This document shows, one piece after another, positions 38,512 through 51,372 of a stretch of DNA of 64,000 bases. The stretch's first letter is position 1, and every line of letters begins with the position of its first letter. The notes under the pieces were generated by a model. It was not told the DNA's origin, made no database searches, and saw only the letters and a list, made by a program, of their open reading frames with translations. Both the position numbers and the translations under genes were made by a program. The stretch spans positions 8,454,001-8,518,000 of the forward strand of contig NC_089864.1 in the NCBI RefSeq assembly GCF_036373705.1. The letters run 5' to 3'. This DNA comes from Amia ocellicauda (Eukaryota > Chordata > Actinopteri > Amiiformes > Amiidae).

Positions 38512-41500
38512 ATGGCAAGGAGAAACATGACCGAGTTCGATGAGGATTTCACTTTTGTCAGCCCCGTGGTGAAATATTTGCTTTTTATTTTCAACATGAT
38601 ATTTTGGGTAAGTTCAATTGGCGATGCATTGCATTTTTAAAACACATTTCCCAGTGCAAGGCGTTTAGAGTTGCGTCTTATCACTTTAGTGCTGCAGAGG
38701 ACTTCATTTCAATCAAGGCGCTCTTCACTTGAGACGTCCTGGGTGGGATTTCAGGGGATCTCCAAAACTACCTTCCCAGCAGCTGTACTGTGCTTCTGCT
38801 CAATGTGTTCACTTTACAGATATGTGGTTTCTACTATAATGAAAGAAAAATACAAATAAAAAGTATTTTAATTGCGTTGCAAATGAACTATAGCCCCCCT
38901 TCTTGTGGCGCAGATTTCCGCAGGTCTGCGCGGCTCCACCAATAGGATCGGAGGGATTGTGCAGATCTGCGCAGAATTGCGGACATCTGCGCTAAAAGGA
39001 CGCAAACTGTCATTGCATCTGAACAGTGCGCTCTCCTTGCCAATTAAGTAGGATGCACATGAGTGAAGTCATGCATGAGCGTTTAAATATTGACCCACTC
39101 TCACACTGCGACAAGTTAGTTATTTTGAGGTCATTTGGAGTGCAAAAGTTTTCAATGAAATGATTAACCTATAGAAGGCAGGACTAAGCGTTGAGGAATC
39201 CAACACAAACAGAGCAGCTATGCCACGTCTGTTGGGCAAATAAAGAGAGGAATTGAAGTTATTGTGAACAAACTACATTTCAGGGCAAAATCATTGTTGT
39301 AACTGTAAAGCAGCCATGCCAAATTGGATATTGTGTAAAATGGCTGAAATCATGTGGGGACCCATTGGATGTACGGTGGAGATTATCCAGGTATGAACAT
39401 GTTGAGAGAGTAACATCTTGTGTAAGAGCTGCCCTGATAGCCGGTCCTGTAGCCAAAACCCTTTCTGTGAGATGGGTGGCATAAGTGGGTCCATTTGTTT
39501 GCAGCCACACCTTGTGCAATGTGGCAATTTGTATAGGGACTGTAGGGCATTGAGAAATCAGATGGGATTGACTGTGTAAAAAGTAAAAGTGACATTGACT
39601 AAGAGCTGTAAATACCATAAACACCCAAGAGTCAACAGCATCCCAGAGGGATTTCTTTTCACTGGGTCTTCTGCAGGTCTGTAGTCATTATAGCATGTGA
39701 TGAAGGCCGTGTAAAACTGGGGATGTTGTTGTCAATAGAAAGTACGTTTTAATAACCCATGTATAGAGAAATGAGCGTAAACGTTTTCATTTCAGTCCAG
39801 TGTTATCCAAGTTGGCAGGTACTTTGCTGTTTTGTTGTTGTGTTAGTTTTGCTGCTTGATGTACTTTATATGCTAAACGGCTCTCCCAACTCTATTTAAA
39901 GCCCACTGTTGCTTAGCAGCCCAAGTTTTCATTTATTCATATGCTGATAGAAGAGGTGGTACTGGGGTCTGTCTACTGCAGCTTAAAACAGGCTTTCCAA
40001 TTCTTTTTTATTTCCATCTTGTGAAGTAAAGCCAACTGTAAACTGTTTGATAATTTATAACGAGCTTTTATGTATTTTTCTTGAAAAAACAAAACACTCT
40101 TTTGGGGTTGTTTTTGATCCCGAAAAGCTATCTTCTGGTATTTAAGAAACTTTCTCTTATTTTTTTCTTCTTCATGTATAGATACAGGCATTTTCTCTGG
40201 GAATTTAAATTTCAAAGTGGAAAAGGTACAGTGGGGCCTAGAAGCTTATCTGATCTCGAAGCCTGACATTTCATCTTCACTGCGTTCACCTTCAAAGGCA
40301 CAGCAGTAGTTAATTGAAGCGGGTCACAGCAATTTGTGTGTGTGTGTGTGTGGTGGTGGTGGGGGGGATCTTATTTTCCTTCAGGATATATTTTGTGTCT
40401 CTGGTGGTTTCATATTAACCTTTTCTGCAGGCGTTTTGTTAATTAAAAAACGACTCGCCTGATGTTTTAAAAGGAACATGCTTTCAAATAATACAGGGAA
40501 TGTCTTTAGGGTCAGGTTTGGTACAATTTCATTTACTTCTAATGCTTTTCTGTGATTGCATTCGTCCAAAATGACCCCAAATGTGGTTCAAAGGATGACG
40601 GGGGGGTTTGTACGTTTATGCTCTGCTGTTCAGTTCACTCCTGATTCCTTTTTTCATAATGAAGTATGTTAGTGTGTTCCTCTGAACATGGAGATGCCTT
40701 CCGTGCAAGGAAAGTGCCTTTTGATAAAAAATAAAATAGAAAATGCACGGTTATAATGTTTATGTTGTGGCGGTTGTTTGTAAGCAGGAATGCAGACAGC
40801 TGCCTCTGTGTCCTGTAAACAAGGCAGGTTATGAATCCAGGGAGCACAGAGTGGGCCTCCCAAAGTGTTTCAGTTATTGAAGTGATGCTACAGGAAATGT
40901 TGCATCCTCAAGAATGAGCTTGTGAACACACATACATTTTATAGTTATTTTAAATGACTGTCAGTACTGTATAAATAACATAGCAGTCAAAATACATGAA
41001 CTATATTTGTAAGTGGCGCACATTAGAGCCACACAGAGCCGCACAGCCTGCAGGTTGTGTGTGTGGGAGTGGACAACTGCCCCACCTGAGAAATACCTAT
41101 TGAATGGCTACAGCAAGCGCCTCCTCAAGTTACCAGAGCTTTCATCAAAGATGGGGGAAAGATTATACAGGACTATTGACTATTGAAAAAAGAAAAGGTG
41201 TGTTTACAGTCACATCCACCAAAACGGGAAATAATAAGCACTCACAATATAATGGTAATCAATCACCACCATTTAAAATGCATTAACATGTTATGTAAGT
41301 ATATTCTTTCTTTTGTCTCGATACACAAATTTGACTTTCTACTGCAGTGTTGATTCAGCTTGCTGTGTTGTTTGTGCACTTCGTCTCTGTAGGTGCATCA
41401 ATAAGTGAACCATCCCTAAGACTACCATAGGACATCAGTCTGAAATCGGTTAACCTAGTTATTTCAACACCTCTCTGTGCTGCAGTGATCTAATGCTATG

Positions 41501-44407
41501 AGCAACAAACTCACGGCACGTGGATAAACAACCCGGCAATATGGTCTCAATCTATTTAACATTCCAGTATCATTATGCTTACAAAATTGCCAAAGCAGGG
41601 ATTAGTCTGGGTCCCTGCGGTATTATACAGCACAGGCCGTGTTAATGCTCTGCATGTGAGTCTGCAGGAGAGTCTTACTTCGCGCAGGCCATATATTCAT
41701 CAGCATCAGACCCAAAAACTGGCCTGGGCCAAATCAAAATAGCCACCCCTCGCATAGCAGAGTTCAAACCTGTACCCTATCGCGGTTTAACATATTATCA
41801 GAGAACGCTTTCCACCACTAGCAAATTAAAATGCGGGTTGGTCAAAGTTTTGATTGGGTCTAAGCCTTTATCACTTCAGCACATTTGTTTTCTGCTGAGT
41901 CAAGTCCAATGCCAGGTGCGAGAAATCTCCTTAGAATGAACTGAGGTTTTTCAAAGCAGAGAAGAAAAACGTAAAGGCATTCTAAGGAGATTTCGTATTA
42001 AAATCCCTGGACCATAACAGTGCTGTTACTGTAAGTCAAGTTCAGTCAGTAGTGGGTCATGCGGCGGACAACATGGGTTAGCCCAGAAGTAGAGTGGGAG
42101 CTGTGCCAAACCAAGATCAATTTTGCATGCGTATAATTAAATAAGCTTTGGATAAATTGTATACTAATAATCATGGGTAGAATAGTGGTTTGTACGATGT
42201 GTTGTCCTGTTGACGGTTTCTGAGCAGTTCCGTGAGAGTTATGGAGAGCGAGACGGCGGTGGGAGACATTATTAATTAGTGCATTAGTGCACGGCAGTCA
42301 GACCAAGATAATTCTGACTTTACTTAGCAGAGTTCATGGATGTTGTTTGGCCAGTTGCCCTGCCACTACCAGGAATGTACAACCTATACATATGAATGAG
42401 AGTGAAAACAGCTTTGTGACAAAGAACAAGGGGATGTTTTACAGGACTGATGCTTAAATGTCACATAAAAATCATAATAAAAAGAAATGTAGTTGGATTC
42501 TGACCGATTTGTCCACAGAATTTATACCTCATGTGAAATCGCTGGTTTTCGGAGTTAGTGTCATATTGTGTTAGACCGCAAGCCTTGCTGTTGCAGGTTG
42601 GAACGTGTATCAAGAGAAATTAGTGTGGCACGAAGCTCAGCTAGAACAGATCTAGTAGTTTTCTCAAACTACATTATAAAGACCTCGGTCATCCCTTCCA
42701 GAGTGGACCCTGTGTCCACTGGGTATAGGCTCTGTATTGGATAAAGTTGGTATTGATTATGGATGGATGGTTGAGCTATAAAAAATAGCCTTAGGTTGTG
42801 TCTGTAGAGTGGCAGAAAGGGCTAAGCCTAAGGTCTTTAGATTGTGTTGTTTGAAGGACTTATTTGTACTTCATGTTTAAAAAAAAAAAATACATTGGGG
42901 TGAAGCTGTAGCCTTATTTAGATTCAGATTGTCCTTCACTAAAGCCATGGAGTCTTTCTCCCAGCTTAATGATGTGACTTTCACCATTTCAAGGTCTGTT
43001 CTTTTGAGAAATAGGCTTCCTAAACAAATTAATATGTGATGAGAGAGAGAGAGAAATAAAAGCTCTTTGAAAAGCATGTTGTTATCTTCAGTTGCTATCT
43101 GTGAATTTGCACTGACAGATATGCCCCCCATTTTCCACTCTGCTGTATTATTCTATTTTTAAATATATATTTTTTGCATTGAACCAACCAATATGGCCTA
43201 CCTACAGAAGACAGAGCATAAATAAGGAACAAAGGCACCTTTAATATCATGGCTTGGCTTTGTGAGTACACTCACCCTGGCCTATAAGTCATTGCTTTCC
43301 ATAACTGGCTCAAAACCTTTCATCCTGAATTCTGAGCGGATCATATGTTATTATGTTAGTATAGCATGCTGATTTAAAAAATGTACCAGTTCATGGTACT
43401 TTTGCACCTTGGCATTTGTAATTGTTTTTGTAATGTCATTATAGCTCAAATGTGACTGACAAGAAAGAAAAAAGACCAAGACTGCCGACATTAATGCTAG
43501 GCATGTGTGCATTAGCGAGGCGTTTCTGCTTCTTTTTTTCTTTATTTCTGTTAATATTATCATTTATTCTTAGCCTGATATTTAGTTGTCATTCTGGGAT
43601 ATCTCATGATTTAACTCTTAGGCTGGGCTGCATTGCTTTATCCAGTGCAATCAATTAATTGGCCCTGCTCTTTAAATGGAAATCGGTGGAGTTGAGCAGG
43701 AGCATAAATCATGTTCTGGCAGCAGGGGACAGCAGGGGAAATCGGCATCCTTCACAAGAGAGGAGCGGGGCCCTTTTTGTGCTTTTTATACATTTTTCAT
43801 TTGATGGAAGGCTTCACCAGTAGAGCAGAGAAGGCAAAGCCCACTGTGCAAGTGCTGTTCAACATCTACCTTCCCTCGCCTATTTGGAGAAAGGTGCTGC
43901 ACTATACTAACGGGGCTCAGATAGGTTGATTACTGACCGCACTTTCCTATTTAAGGAGTTGTAACCTTTTTCAAAATATCTATGTAGCAAACATTTCCAT
44001 TATATTCCCTCCAAGTAGCCACATATGATTTTGATTTTAATTATATATAACATGCCCATTACGGCATCTTTGCTTATGTTAAATCTAACTGACATCCTGC
44101 ATCCTTCTCTCATGGGAAAGCCGTTCAAAGACTTGCCATGCTGTGTTTGTGAATTAAGCCTCCACACTATTGTGGATTTCCTGGTTCAGGGGTAAGTCTT
44201 ATTGCTCAGTTAGTCTAGTTATTTGACCTAGTCAGGACCTCAGGGAAATTAAGTCAGTTTATTGGAAATTGGATTCCAGGTTGTATTTTTGTTTCCAAAC
44301 CTCAGAAATCAAATGTATGTTGCTGAACATTTCTTATCATTATTATTACAGGACAAACGTATTAAGGTTCCATTTTTTATGACAACTCAACCAAATATCA
44401 TATTTAA

Positions 44408-44500
<93 letters not shown>

Positions 44501-47500
44501 CACAGTGCCTATAGAAAGTCTACACCCACTTTTAAATCTTTCACCTATTGTTGCCTTATGGCCTGGAATTAAAATGCAGTACCCCCACCTTCCAAGTGAG
44601 AAAATATTCTAGACCTTTGTAAGAAATGAATAAAAAATGAAAACTGAAATAGCTTGGTCCACCACCCTTTGTAATAGCAATCCTAAATTAGAGGTGTTTC
44701 CTATCACCTTCACAATCATACACCAAATGACGTGGCCTCCACCTGTGTTCAATTATAGAGATTTGTTTGATTTCAGGATGAATTCGCAGTTCCTGTGGGT
44801 TCCCTCTGCTGGGTAGTGCATTTTAAAGCAAAGCCTCAACCATGAGCACCAATGAGCTTCCAAATAAACTCCAGGGATAATATAAATATAATTTGAGTCA
44901 AGATGAGTATTAGGAAGTGGAAGGTGTATGGCACCACCAAGACCCTGCTTAGATCAGGATGTCCTTCCAAACTGGATGGATTATATATATCCTTATGGAT
45001 TATATATATTTGTGCACATCTTCTGTGGCTTTGTTTATCTCCACTTCCTTGTTTCTTCTGAGGTTAATTGACAGCTGTGTATTCCCCTAGGTCAGTCCCT
45101 TCCCTAGCCTCATCACATGATCTGTGTCTTGGTGGAAGCAGTAGGCTCTGGTTAATATACGTGTGAGTGCGTGTGTGTGTGTGTGTGTGATTTATACTCC
45201 CCGGAAGAGCCTGACTCACTTATTCAGCTACAGGCTGCTCTCTGTGGGTCGGTCCATGGTATAAACAGCTGTTCTTCAGGCCTGCTCTAGCTTGCAGTCT
45301 CCAGATACCATCAAGAATGAAACACCACTTGGCAAAGATTTAAATGATCTTGTACATGTCTATGTTCCGATCACACCCCATTACAGAACATAAGGTAATT
45401 GTCCATCGTATTCTTAGCTGAAGCAGTTCTTTCAAGCAAGAGTAAATGTTCCTGTTTCTTTTCTTTTCTTTCCTGGCATAATTATGCAAGTAAGAAGTTA
45501 ACAGTGGGTTCATCATACTTTGCATGGGTCCTGTTACTCCTCTCACCAGAACTGGGCCACCAGTAGGCAAGTTAAAATGAGATGGAAGTTGGAAGCCCAC
45601 AGAGATATTGACCAGTCCACAGGACTGTGTCATTAAATGTCTCCTAAAGGCTGGGGAACCTGCCAACAGCCCACGGGACATGTGCTGCGAAATGTGAAGC
45701 ACAGTGTAGTGGAAAGTCTTGAAATGTATTAAGGAGCAGCCACACAGAAGCCCAGGAAGAGGACGGTGAACGCAGCCTGCCATCATCAAAGAAACCCTAT
45801 CATCTAAATCGCTGTCATGCTCGCTGAACATCTGTTCTGCGGAGCGAGGCGTTCCTGCCATACTCCCTAATTGCTCGATGTCTCCATCAAGAATGGCTTC
45901 AAACAACATTGTTTATCCATCTTTAAAGGGTGCTAGAAAATGGGCTGCGGTCTGTCTGGTTTTCCTGATGTGTGCTGACCAGCGATCATAGTTCAACACA
46001 GGGTGGGGGAGCTGGACTAATGCACCACAGATTACTGTGGTGGTGAGTGTGTTTGTCTGGGGAATTAGTCAGCCCTGCAACTGTCCATGAGCTGTGGTTC
46101 ATATGTAAGAGGGGGTTAGTGTAAAATGTACGAGCCTGACATTCTACATGCTGATATTTGTTGTTGCTGTTGTGCTTTTTGATTGAATATGTGCTGGAGT
46201 TATAGGTGTCCACTAGTGCAATGAAAGACACTGATGATTCTGTGATGCCGACTGATGTTGTAGTTGACATCCAAGGTCGTGCTAAAGGAGTTCAGTAAGT
46301 GTCACAAATGTCTTATGAATCCCAGGGTGCAGGATACCTTGATTGAAGTTACAAAAAGGAATCTTGACTAATACTTACCTGTGTGTCTCCGAGCACTGCT
46401 TTTGATTGTACTACATGGGTATGACAACATGCTCCTCAGTATTGTATGGAAACCACATATGAAGTCCAATATAATCATCAGCATTTAAGCTCTGAAGCCC
46501 AGTGAGAAAAGACTGTAATCTAGTGCAATACTTGTTTTATTCACTCCTATTAAAACTGCCTATACTTCTGGAGACACTTGTTATGTTTGATCTATGTGTG
46601 TGTGTGTATACATGTATATATATATTATATAAACCTTTTTTTATTTCTCTCCTGCAGATGATCTCACTGGTGATGATTTCAATTGGCATTTATGCCAGAC
46701 TAATGAAGCATGCAGGTATGCAGATCTATTTATTTTCAGGGCCAGATATTGGGCTCTGGTAACTTAAAAAAGTATGAAAAATGAAAAGGCCTTTTGCAGA
46801 CAAGTTTCAGCAGGGTAGCGGAATTTTAATTGCCAATGATGTCTATGTTTTTCTTGTGATTCTCCCTGATCAAACTGCAGGGAATAATTACTGAATGTAC
46901 GAGCGCTCTGGCAGTTAGAAGCAGTTATCTTTGGGATTTTGTGTTCGTTTGTTTGAAGTCGGCAGACAGTCCTTCATGATCAGACGCTTGTCTGCCTTGA
47001 CACGCACAAACACTTCGACAACATCTAGCCGTGTTTGCAGAGTTCAGTGGTTAAAGACTGTGTGGAGTGGTTTGCCTATTTATAATGTAGAGCCTTGACC
47101 TCCGCATGACCCCCCCAAAGCAGGTCAGTCTAAGGATGTGGGAAACATGCAAATGTCGACTCTTTCAGCCCTTAACGGGAGAAGTGACAATGTGACTGTT
47201 ATTGAGACATTTCTGTACAGACTCCATGTCCATGTGATGACTCACTCCACTCTCTCTGGTTTTAAAAATGCATTTTGAATGTGCCCTTGATATACCTGTA
47301 GGTGTTCTTGTATTGTTCTGGTAAAGCTCAGCAAGAGCTGCCTATTATCTCCTTTCAGACTTGCCAATTTAAGGTCTCAGTCCCTTATTACTCCCCGGCA
47401 AGCTGTCATTTCTCTCACAAGCCATGCCACTGAAATCTAATGGAAAGTCAGACGGACTGAGCTCTTGCCTCCCTCTCTGGGTTTGCTGTGATTTACAGAA

Positions 47501-50500
47501 ACGGCGATGGCCTGTCTGGCTGTGGACCCCGCCATCCTGCTGATGGTGATAGGGGTGTTAATGTTCCTGATCACTTTCTGTGGCTGCATCGGGTCCCTGC
47601 GAGAGAACATCTGCCTCCTTCAGATGGTGAGTTTCGAACACGGGCAGCACTGTAAGAAGATGGGATGTCCCAACGCTGTGCCCGGAATAAATCTTTTATG
47701 ATGAAAAGAAAAAACAATTTAAATGCTTTTTAGACAGATTGTTAGGCTAGGCCCGAGGAAGTCACCCACTAGTCAATGTCACTCGTTACAAACCCAGAAC
47801 TTTACTGTGCGTTTTCCTTTTTATGGTTGTTGTTGTGTCTGTATAACAGTTAGATTTTGTCCTGAATTGTGTGAAAAAAGAAAGACTACTTTTTTTGCAT
47901 GAGGAATTGATTACTTTAATTTGTTTAAATTATTTATTTGAGTTGTCATTCTTAGTTTTTTTTTTTCTTTTGTTCCTTTCTTTCTTCGCAATCCGACCGC
48001 TCAGAGTTGGATTCGCTTATCGTCAACCGATGTGAAGTCAATAATTAGTCTTCCTGTGATGTCTCTGTATTTAGATTGACCGCAGAGAGAGAGGCAGAGC
48101 AGCCCAGAGTGCCAGCGGAGGCACTTTCCCATTCATTACGCATTGCCGTTTTCACTCAGAGTTATTAGCTTTGTACAGGCTTAGAGCAGGCTGGCTGATG
48201 TGAGACCCGATAAACAGCTTATTAAGTCCGGATCCTTCTCCCTCCACAGTTTTGCGTCTGCCTGACTATAATCTTCCTGCTGCAGCTGGCGGCTGGAGTC
48301 CTGGGGTTTGTCTTCTCTGATAAGGTAGTGATTTCCATTACCTTTGTAACCAGGTTAATGCACACCCTCTCCACACTTTGACGCATGGATGTGACACCTT
48401 TATTAAGCTTAGTCCTGCGGAAACACCTGCCCTCCCCACCCAGTGTCTTCTTAGCCCTCTGCCCTCATCAGTATGGCTCTGAGCGTAGTACCTCGGCATG
48501 AACCTGTCGGATCATTGGCCCACTCTCTTCAAGGTGCATTTGTTAGTGAAACTTGCAGTTGAAGCTGAGGTTTGTGTGATGGAGTTTCCCCCCCACACCT
48601 GAGCACACAAGGTCTTCACCTCCTTGGGGAAAGGTCTTAATGGGCCAGTTACAAGAAGGCAAGAGTTCAGCTCACTTTGCCAAGCCCTGCTCCACAATAA
48701 CCACAAGAGAACAAGCATCAACCTCTCGTGATATCCCTGTTGATTGTGTTACAAACTAGTGAAAACACTGAGCTGCTCTGAAAAGTGTCCCTGGCATGAT
48801 TAAAGTAGAATATTTCTGTTTGTATAACACTGTTTGCTCAAGATTTGAACATTATGGGGTGATCTAGTTAAACAGAAACCTATATTGCTGAAATATGTAA
48901 AGTGCCCGCCTGTGTTCATTCAATATGAACGGTCATTAGATATGCCTGCACCCAGGGAAGTAAATATTCATGCAGTAGGAGTTCAAAGTCATTGGCCCGA
49001 GGGCAACGATCAAGCCAAAAGAAATGGCAAAAGACGTCAAAGGCAGAAACGGTTCTATGGTTAGTCTCCTCTGGTTGCCTCTTGTTCAGCCCACTCCCCT
49101 GCCACCCATATGGAATGTTAAATGGGACGCTCGGCCGAAAATGTCTCTCATTAGCGCTTACAGCACCTTGACCCAGATTCAATATGCCCGATTCAGTGGT
49201 ATCAAGTTATAACCTGAACTACCTGTTGTAAAGGGGAAATTATGTGCAGCAGGAATGTTAATCTCTGACACCCTTTCTGTCTTTGAAGCAGACCTTATCT
49301 TATGATGACATCATATTTTTATTTTACCAAGTCTGGTAGTGCCTGAACCTGCAGTGTGTAGAGAGAAACAAAAAAACATCTGTCCCTTTTAATAAAAGAA
49401 CCCATTCAAATCGACACCTTCTTTGTTCAACTTCAGTTCTGCAAAGATAACACTTTATTTTTCTTATTGTTCTGTCCTCTTATGTGCATGTGTGTGTCTA
49501 TACACCTATGGATATGCTTTTTAATAATGAACTAAATGCATCAGAAATCAGTTTTCCCTGCCATACTATACAGCATCGTGCCCCTCGGCAGTTCAGCACA
49601 GTGAGAGGAAATTCTTCTCCTTCTGCTGCACACTGCCACCTGCTGTTACAGATTTATTTTCCAAGAAAGGGGCTCTACACCAGGCACAATGCTCAACAAC
49701 CTTTATAGGAGGGTCTACTTTCCAACACAGTTTGTCATCTATAGTTGGTTGCTAAGGTGTACACAAACCACAGCCTGCATTCAAATTCTCGATTTAAATT
49801 GAATGTAAAGGAGATTATAGTGCGATCGCTCGTGCCTATCTGATATTCTCCATGTTCGTTTAATTGAATGTCATGCATGCATTTCCAATTTACATACAAT
49901 TACTTGAATGTCACTGACTATCTAGCCTGTAAGCTTCTTGAGAATCCCTGCTCTGAACGCTGCCTGTTTTCTCTCTTGTAGGCACGGGGGAAAGTGAGTG
50001 AGATTATCAACAATGCTATTATTCATTACAGGGATGACCTGGACCTGCAAAACCTTATTGATTTTGGTCAGAAAGAGGTAAATGGAGACCGTAGATCTAC
50101 ATAATGATTGTGTCCGTAAAGATGCCCCTGTCATAGTAACGCACTGCAGTGGGTACTGAAATTCAACATTGTCTTAAGAGTTTAAACAAATCAAGAATAA
50201 AGGCAGAACAAATGTGTTGGGGTGACATTTGCAAGGATTAATTTATCTTTAATACCAGCCCCACTTCATAGGAATGCATTTGAATGAGATAATAAGGTCA
50301 CTGCACAGACACCACATACCCCCAGAGGGATTGTACAGGGACTTGTCCTGTTCTGTCAGTCTGTCTCCTGGCTGTCTTACACCAGTCTGTGTCCTCCCCA
50401 TTTAGTTCAACTGCTGTGGGGGGATTTCCTACAAAGACTGGTCCCAGAACATGTACTTCAACTGCACCCCTGACAACCCCAGTCGAGAGCGCTGCTCCGT

Positions 50501-51372
50501 GCCCTACTCCTGCTGCCTGATGCCCAAAGATGAGGTGCTGCTGCTGCTCTCGCCATCACTAAAGCACACACACACACACACACACCAATTGACACAAACG
50601 CACAAAGAATGAGAGGATTCAGTGTCCTTCTCGAGTCAGACTCCTCTTTGCACTCCGGTGTCCGCAGGCCGTGATTAACACCATGTGTGGCCAGGGGATG
50701 CAGGACTTGGACTACGTGAGGGCCGGCGCGTTCATCAACACCAACGGCTGCATCGATAAACTGGTCAACTGGATCCATGAAAACCTCTTCTTGCTGGGGG
50801 GCATCGCTCTGGGGCTCGCCATCCCACAGGTCAGCTTCCCACCCACCTCCACCACCCACTCTCAGTGCGAGAAGGAGACTGACATTTCATGCATGCATGC
50901 ATGCATGCATGCACGTCTAGATGGCATTTAAGACTTCCTTGAAATGTACTTTTAATTGCACGACTTTCCCCCAGATACCGGTTTTAATGTCTGTGCTGCT
51001 GGGGTGGTATGATAAGCAATCAAAGTCTCAAATCACTCTACGTTCTTGCACTCAAAAGTCTTATAATTAAAATTGTCTTTGAGTGGAATAGTCTGAATAC
51101 AATATAGCACACTGAATGTACATGAATAGACAGCCTGTTTACCATAAAAAAACAAGATGAATTTGATTCTGGAGTGAGTTAACTAGTGAGGGGGATTTTT
51201 GGTGTGTATCACTGGTGCCATTCAACCAATCAGTCTTTGTGTTTTGTGCTCTGTGCTCTGTCCTCCACAGCTGGTGGGGATCCTCCTGTCTCAGATCCTT
51301 ATTAACCAGATCAAAGACCAGATCGAGCTGCAGAAGTACAACCTGCAGCACCGCTCGGACCCCTGGCGCTGA
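38512..51372 (+). CDS. tspan33: tspan33, TspanC8 tetraspanin, 8 exons
   Basis: Exons: 38512-38607, 46658-46715, 47499-47626, 48250-48324, 49982-50077, 50406-50534, 50668-50829, 51271-51372. Total 846 nt, 281 aa (human 283). Four membrane segments are visible (about 18-42, 60-83, 88-115, 235-262). The large extracellular loop has the CCG motif (C154-C155-G156) and eight cysteines in all, which defines the TspanC8 group. TspanC8 members bind the sheddase ADAM10 and control its trafficking and substrate choice; TSPAN33 (Penumbra) also acts in haematopoietic cells. Segments such as FNCCGGISYKDWSQNMYFNC and ARGKVSEIINNAI are nearly identical to human. The N-terminus is the most divergent part. Intron 1 is 8 kb. 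smo lies downstream in the same orientation, as in human 7q32. Confidence 0.97.
38909..38993. repeat. GC-rich palindromic repeat, copy A (tspan33 intron 1)
   Basis: The left arm GCGCAGATTTCCGCAGGTCT and the right arm, read in reverse complement, GCGCAGATGTCCGCAATTCT form an imperfect inverted repeat around a core containing CCACCAATAGG (a CCAAT-type box). Positions 38919-38993 match 58022-58096 in reverse complement at 68 of 75 positions. It begins about 300 bp after the exon 1 donor. The family is not one I recognise. Confidence 0.75.
41922..41994. other. 73-nt foldback hairpin in tspan33 intron 1
   Basis: Perfect 17-bp arms (41922-41938 GAAATCTCCTTAGAATG and its reverse complement at 41978-41994) enclose a symmetric 7/7 internal loop, a second 7-bp perfect stem (GTTTTTC/GAAAAAC) and an 11-nt terminal loop. 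The shape resembles a small pre-miRNA or a short foldback element. Transcription is unknown. Confidence 0.5.
42700..42770 (+). mobile_element. LINE (L2/Rex-like) 3' tail remnant
   Basis: The stretch reads GACCCTGTGTCCACTGGGTA, then a TAGGCTCTG segment, then GGATAAAGTTGG and a short ATGGATGGATGG end. This is the layout of 3' ends of L2/Rex1-like fish LINEs (TAGGCTCC...GGATAAGCGG...ATGGATGG). It is short and mutated, so the family is tentative. Confidence 0.4.
44412..44496. repeat. (TA)n microsatellite, about 84 bp
   Basis: A near-uninterrupted TA dinucleotide run directly abutting the left end of a Tc1-like remnant. TA runs are preferred Tc1 targets, and the length here may be collapsed or variable in assembly. 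Confidence 0.95.
44501..44990 (+). mobile_element. decayed Tc1-like element, 5' part
   Basis: The left end CACAGTGCCTATAGAAAGTC follows the TA run and has the form of a fish Tc1-type terminal repeat. Around 44918-44980 one frame reads RKWKVYGTTKTLLRSGCPSK, matching the DNA-binding linker of Tc1 transposases (...KYGTTKTLPRAGRPAK...). No catalytic part or right terminus was found. The copy is ancient and inactive. The right border is approximate. Confidence 0.65.
45174..45189. repeat. short (GT)n run
   Basis: About eight GT units in tspan33 intron 1. Confidence 0.7.
50564..50586. repeat. (CA)n microsatellite in tspan33 intron 6
   Basis: About eleven CA units between exons 6 and 7, within a 133-bp intron. 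Confidence 0.85.
50888..50913. repeat. (ATGC)n tetranucleotide repeat in tspan33 intron 7
   Basis: Six tandem copies of the self-complementary unit ATGC, about 60 bp after the exon 7 donor. Confidence 0.85.

Larger units (their letters stand above)
38608..46657 (+). other. tspan33 intron 1 (8 kb)
   Basis: No exon of another gene is supported. It contains a GC-rich palindromic repeat (38909-38993), a foldback hairpin (41922-41994), a LINE-tail remnant (42700-42770), a long TA microsatellite and a dead Tc1-like element (44412-44990). Minus-strand ORFs at 39280-39624 (114 codons) and 45340-45909 (189 codons) have no recognisable homology. Confidence 0.7.

Noticed and set aside
41750-41810. tRNA-like B-box (AGTTCAAACCTGT)
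   Set aside because: No matching A-box or cloverleaf could be assembled around it.
44262-44612. ORF with a long Tyr-Ile repeat
   Set aside because: It is a translation of the TA microsatellite plus the adjacent Tc1-like end.
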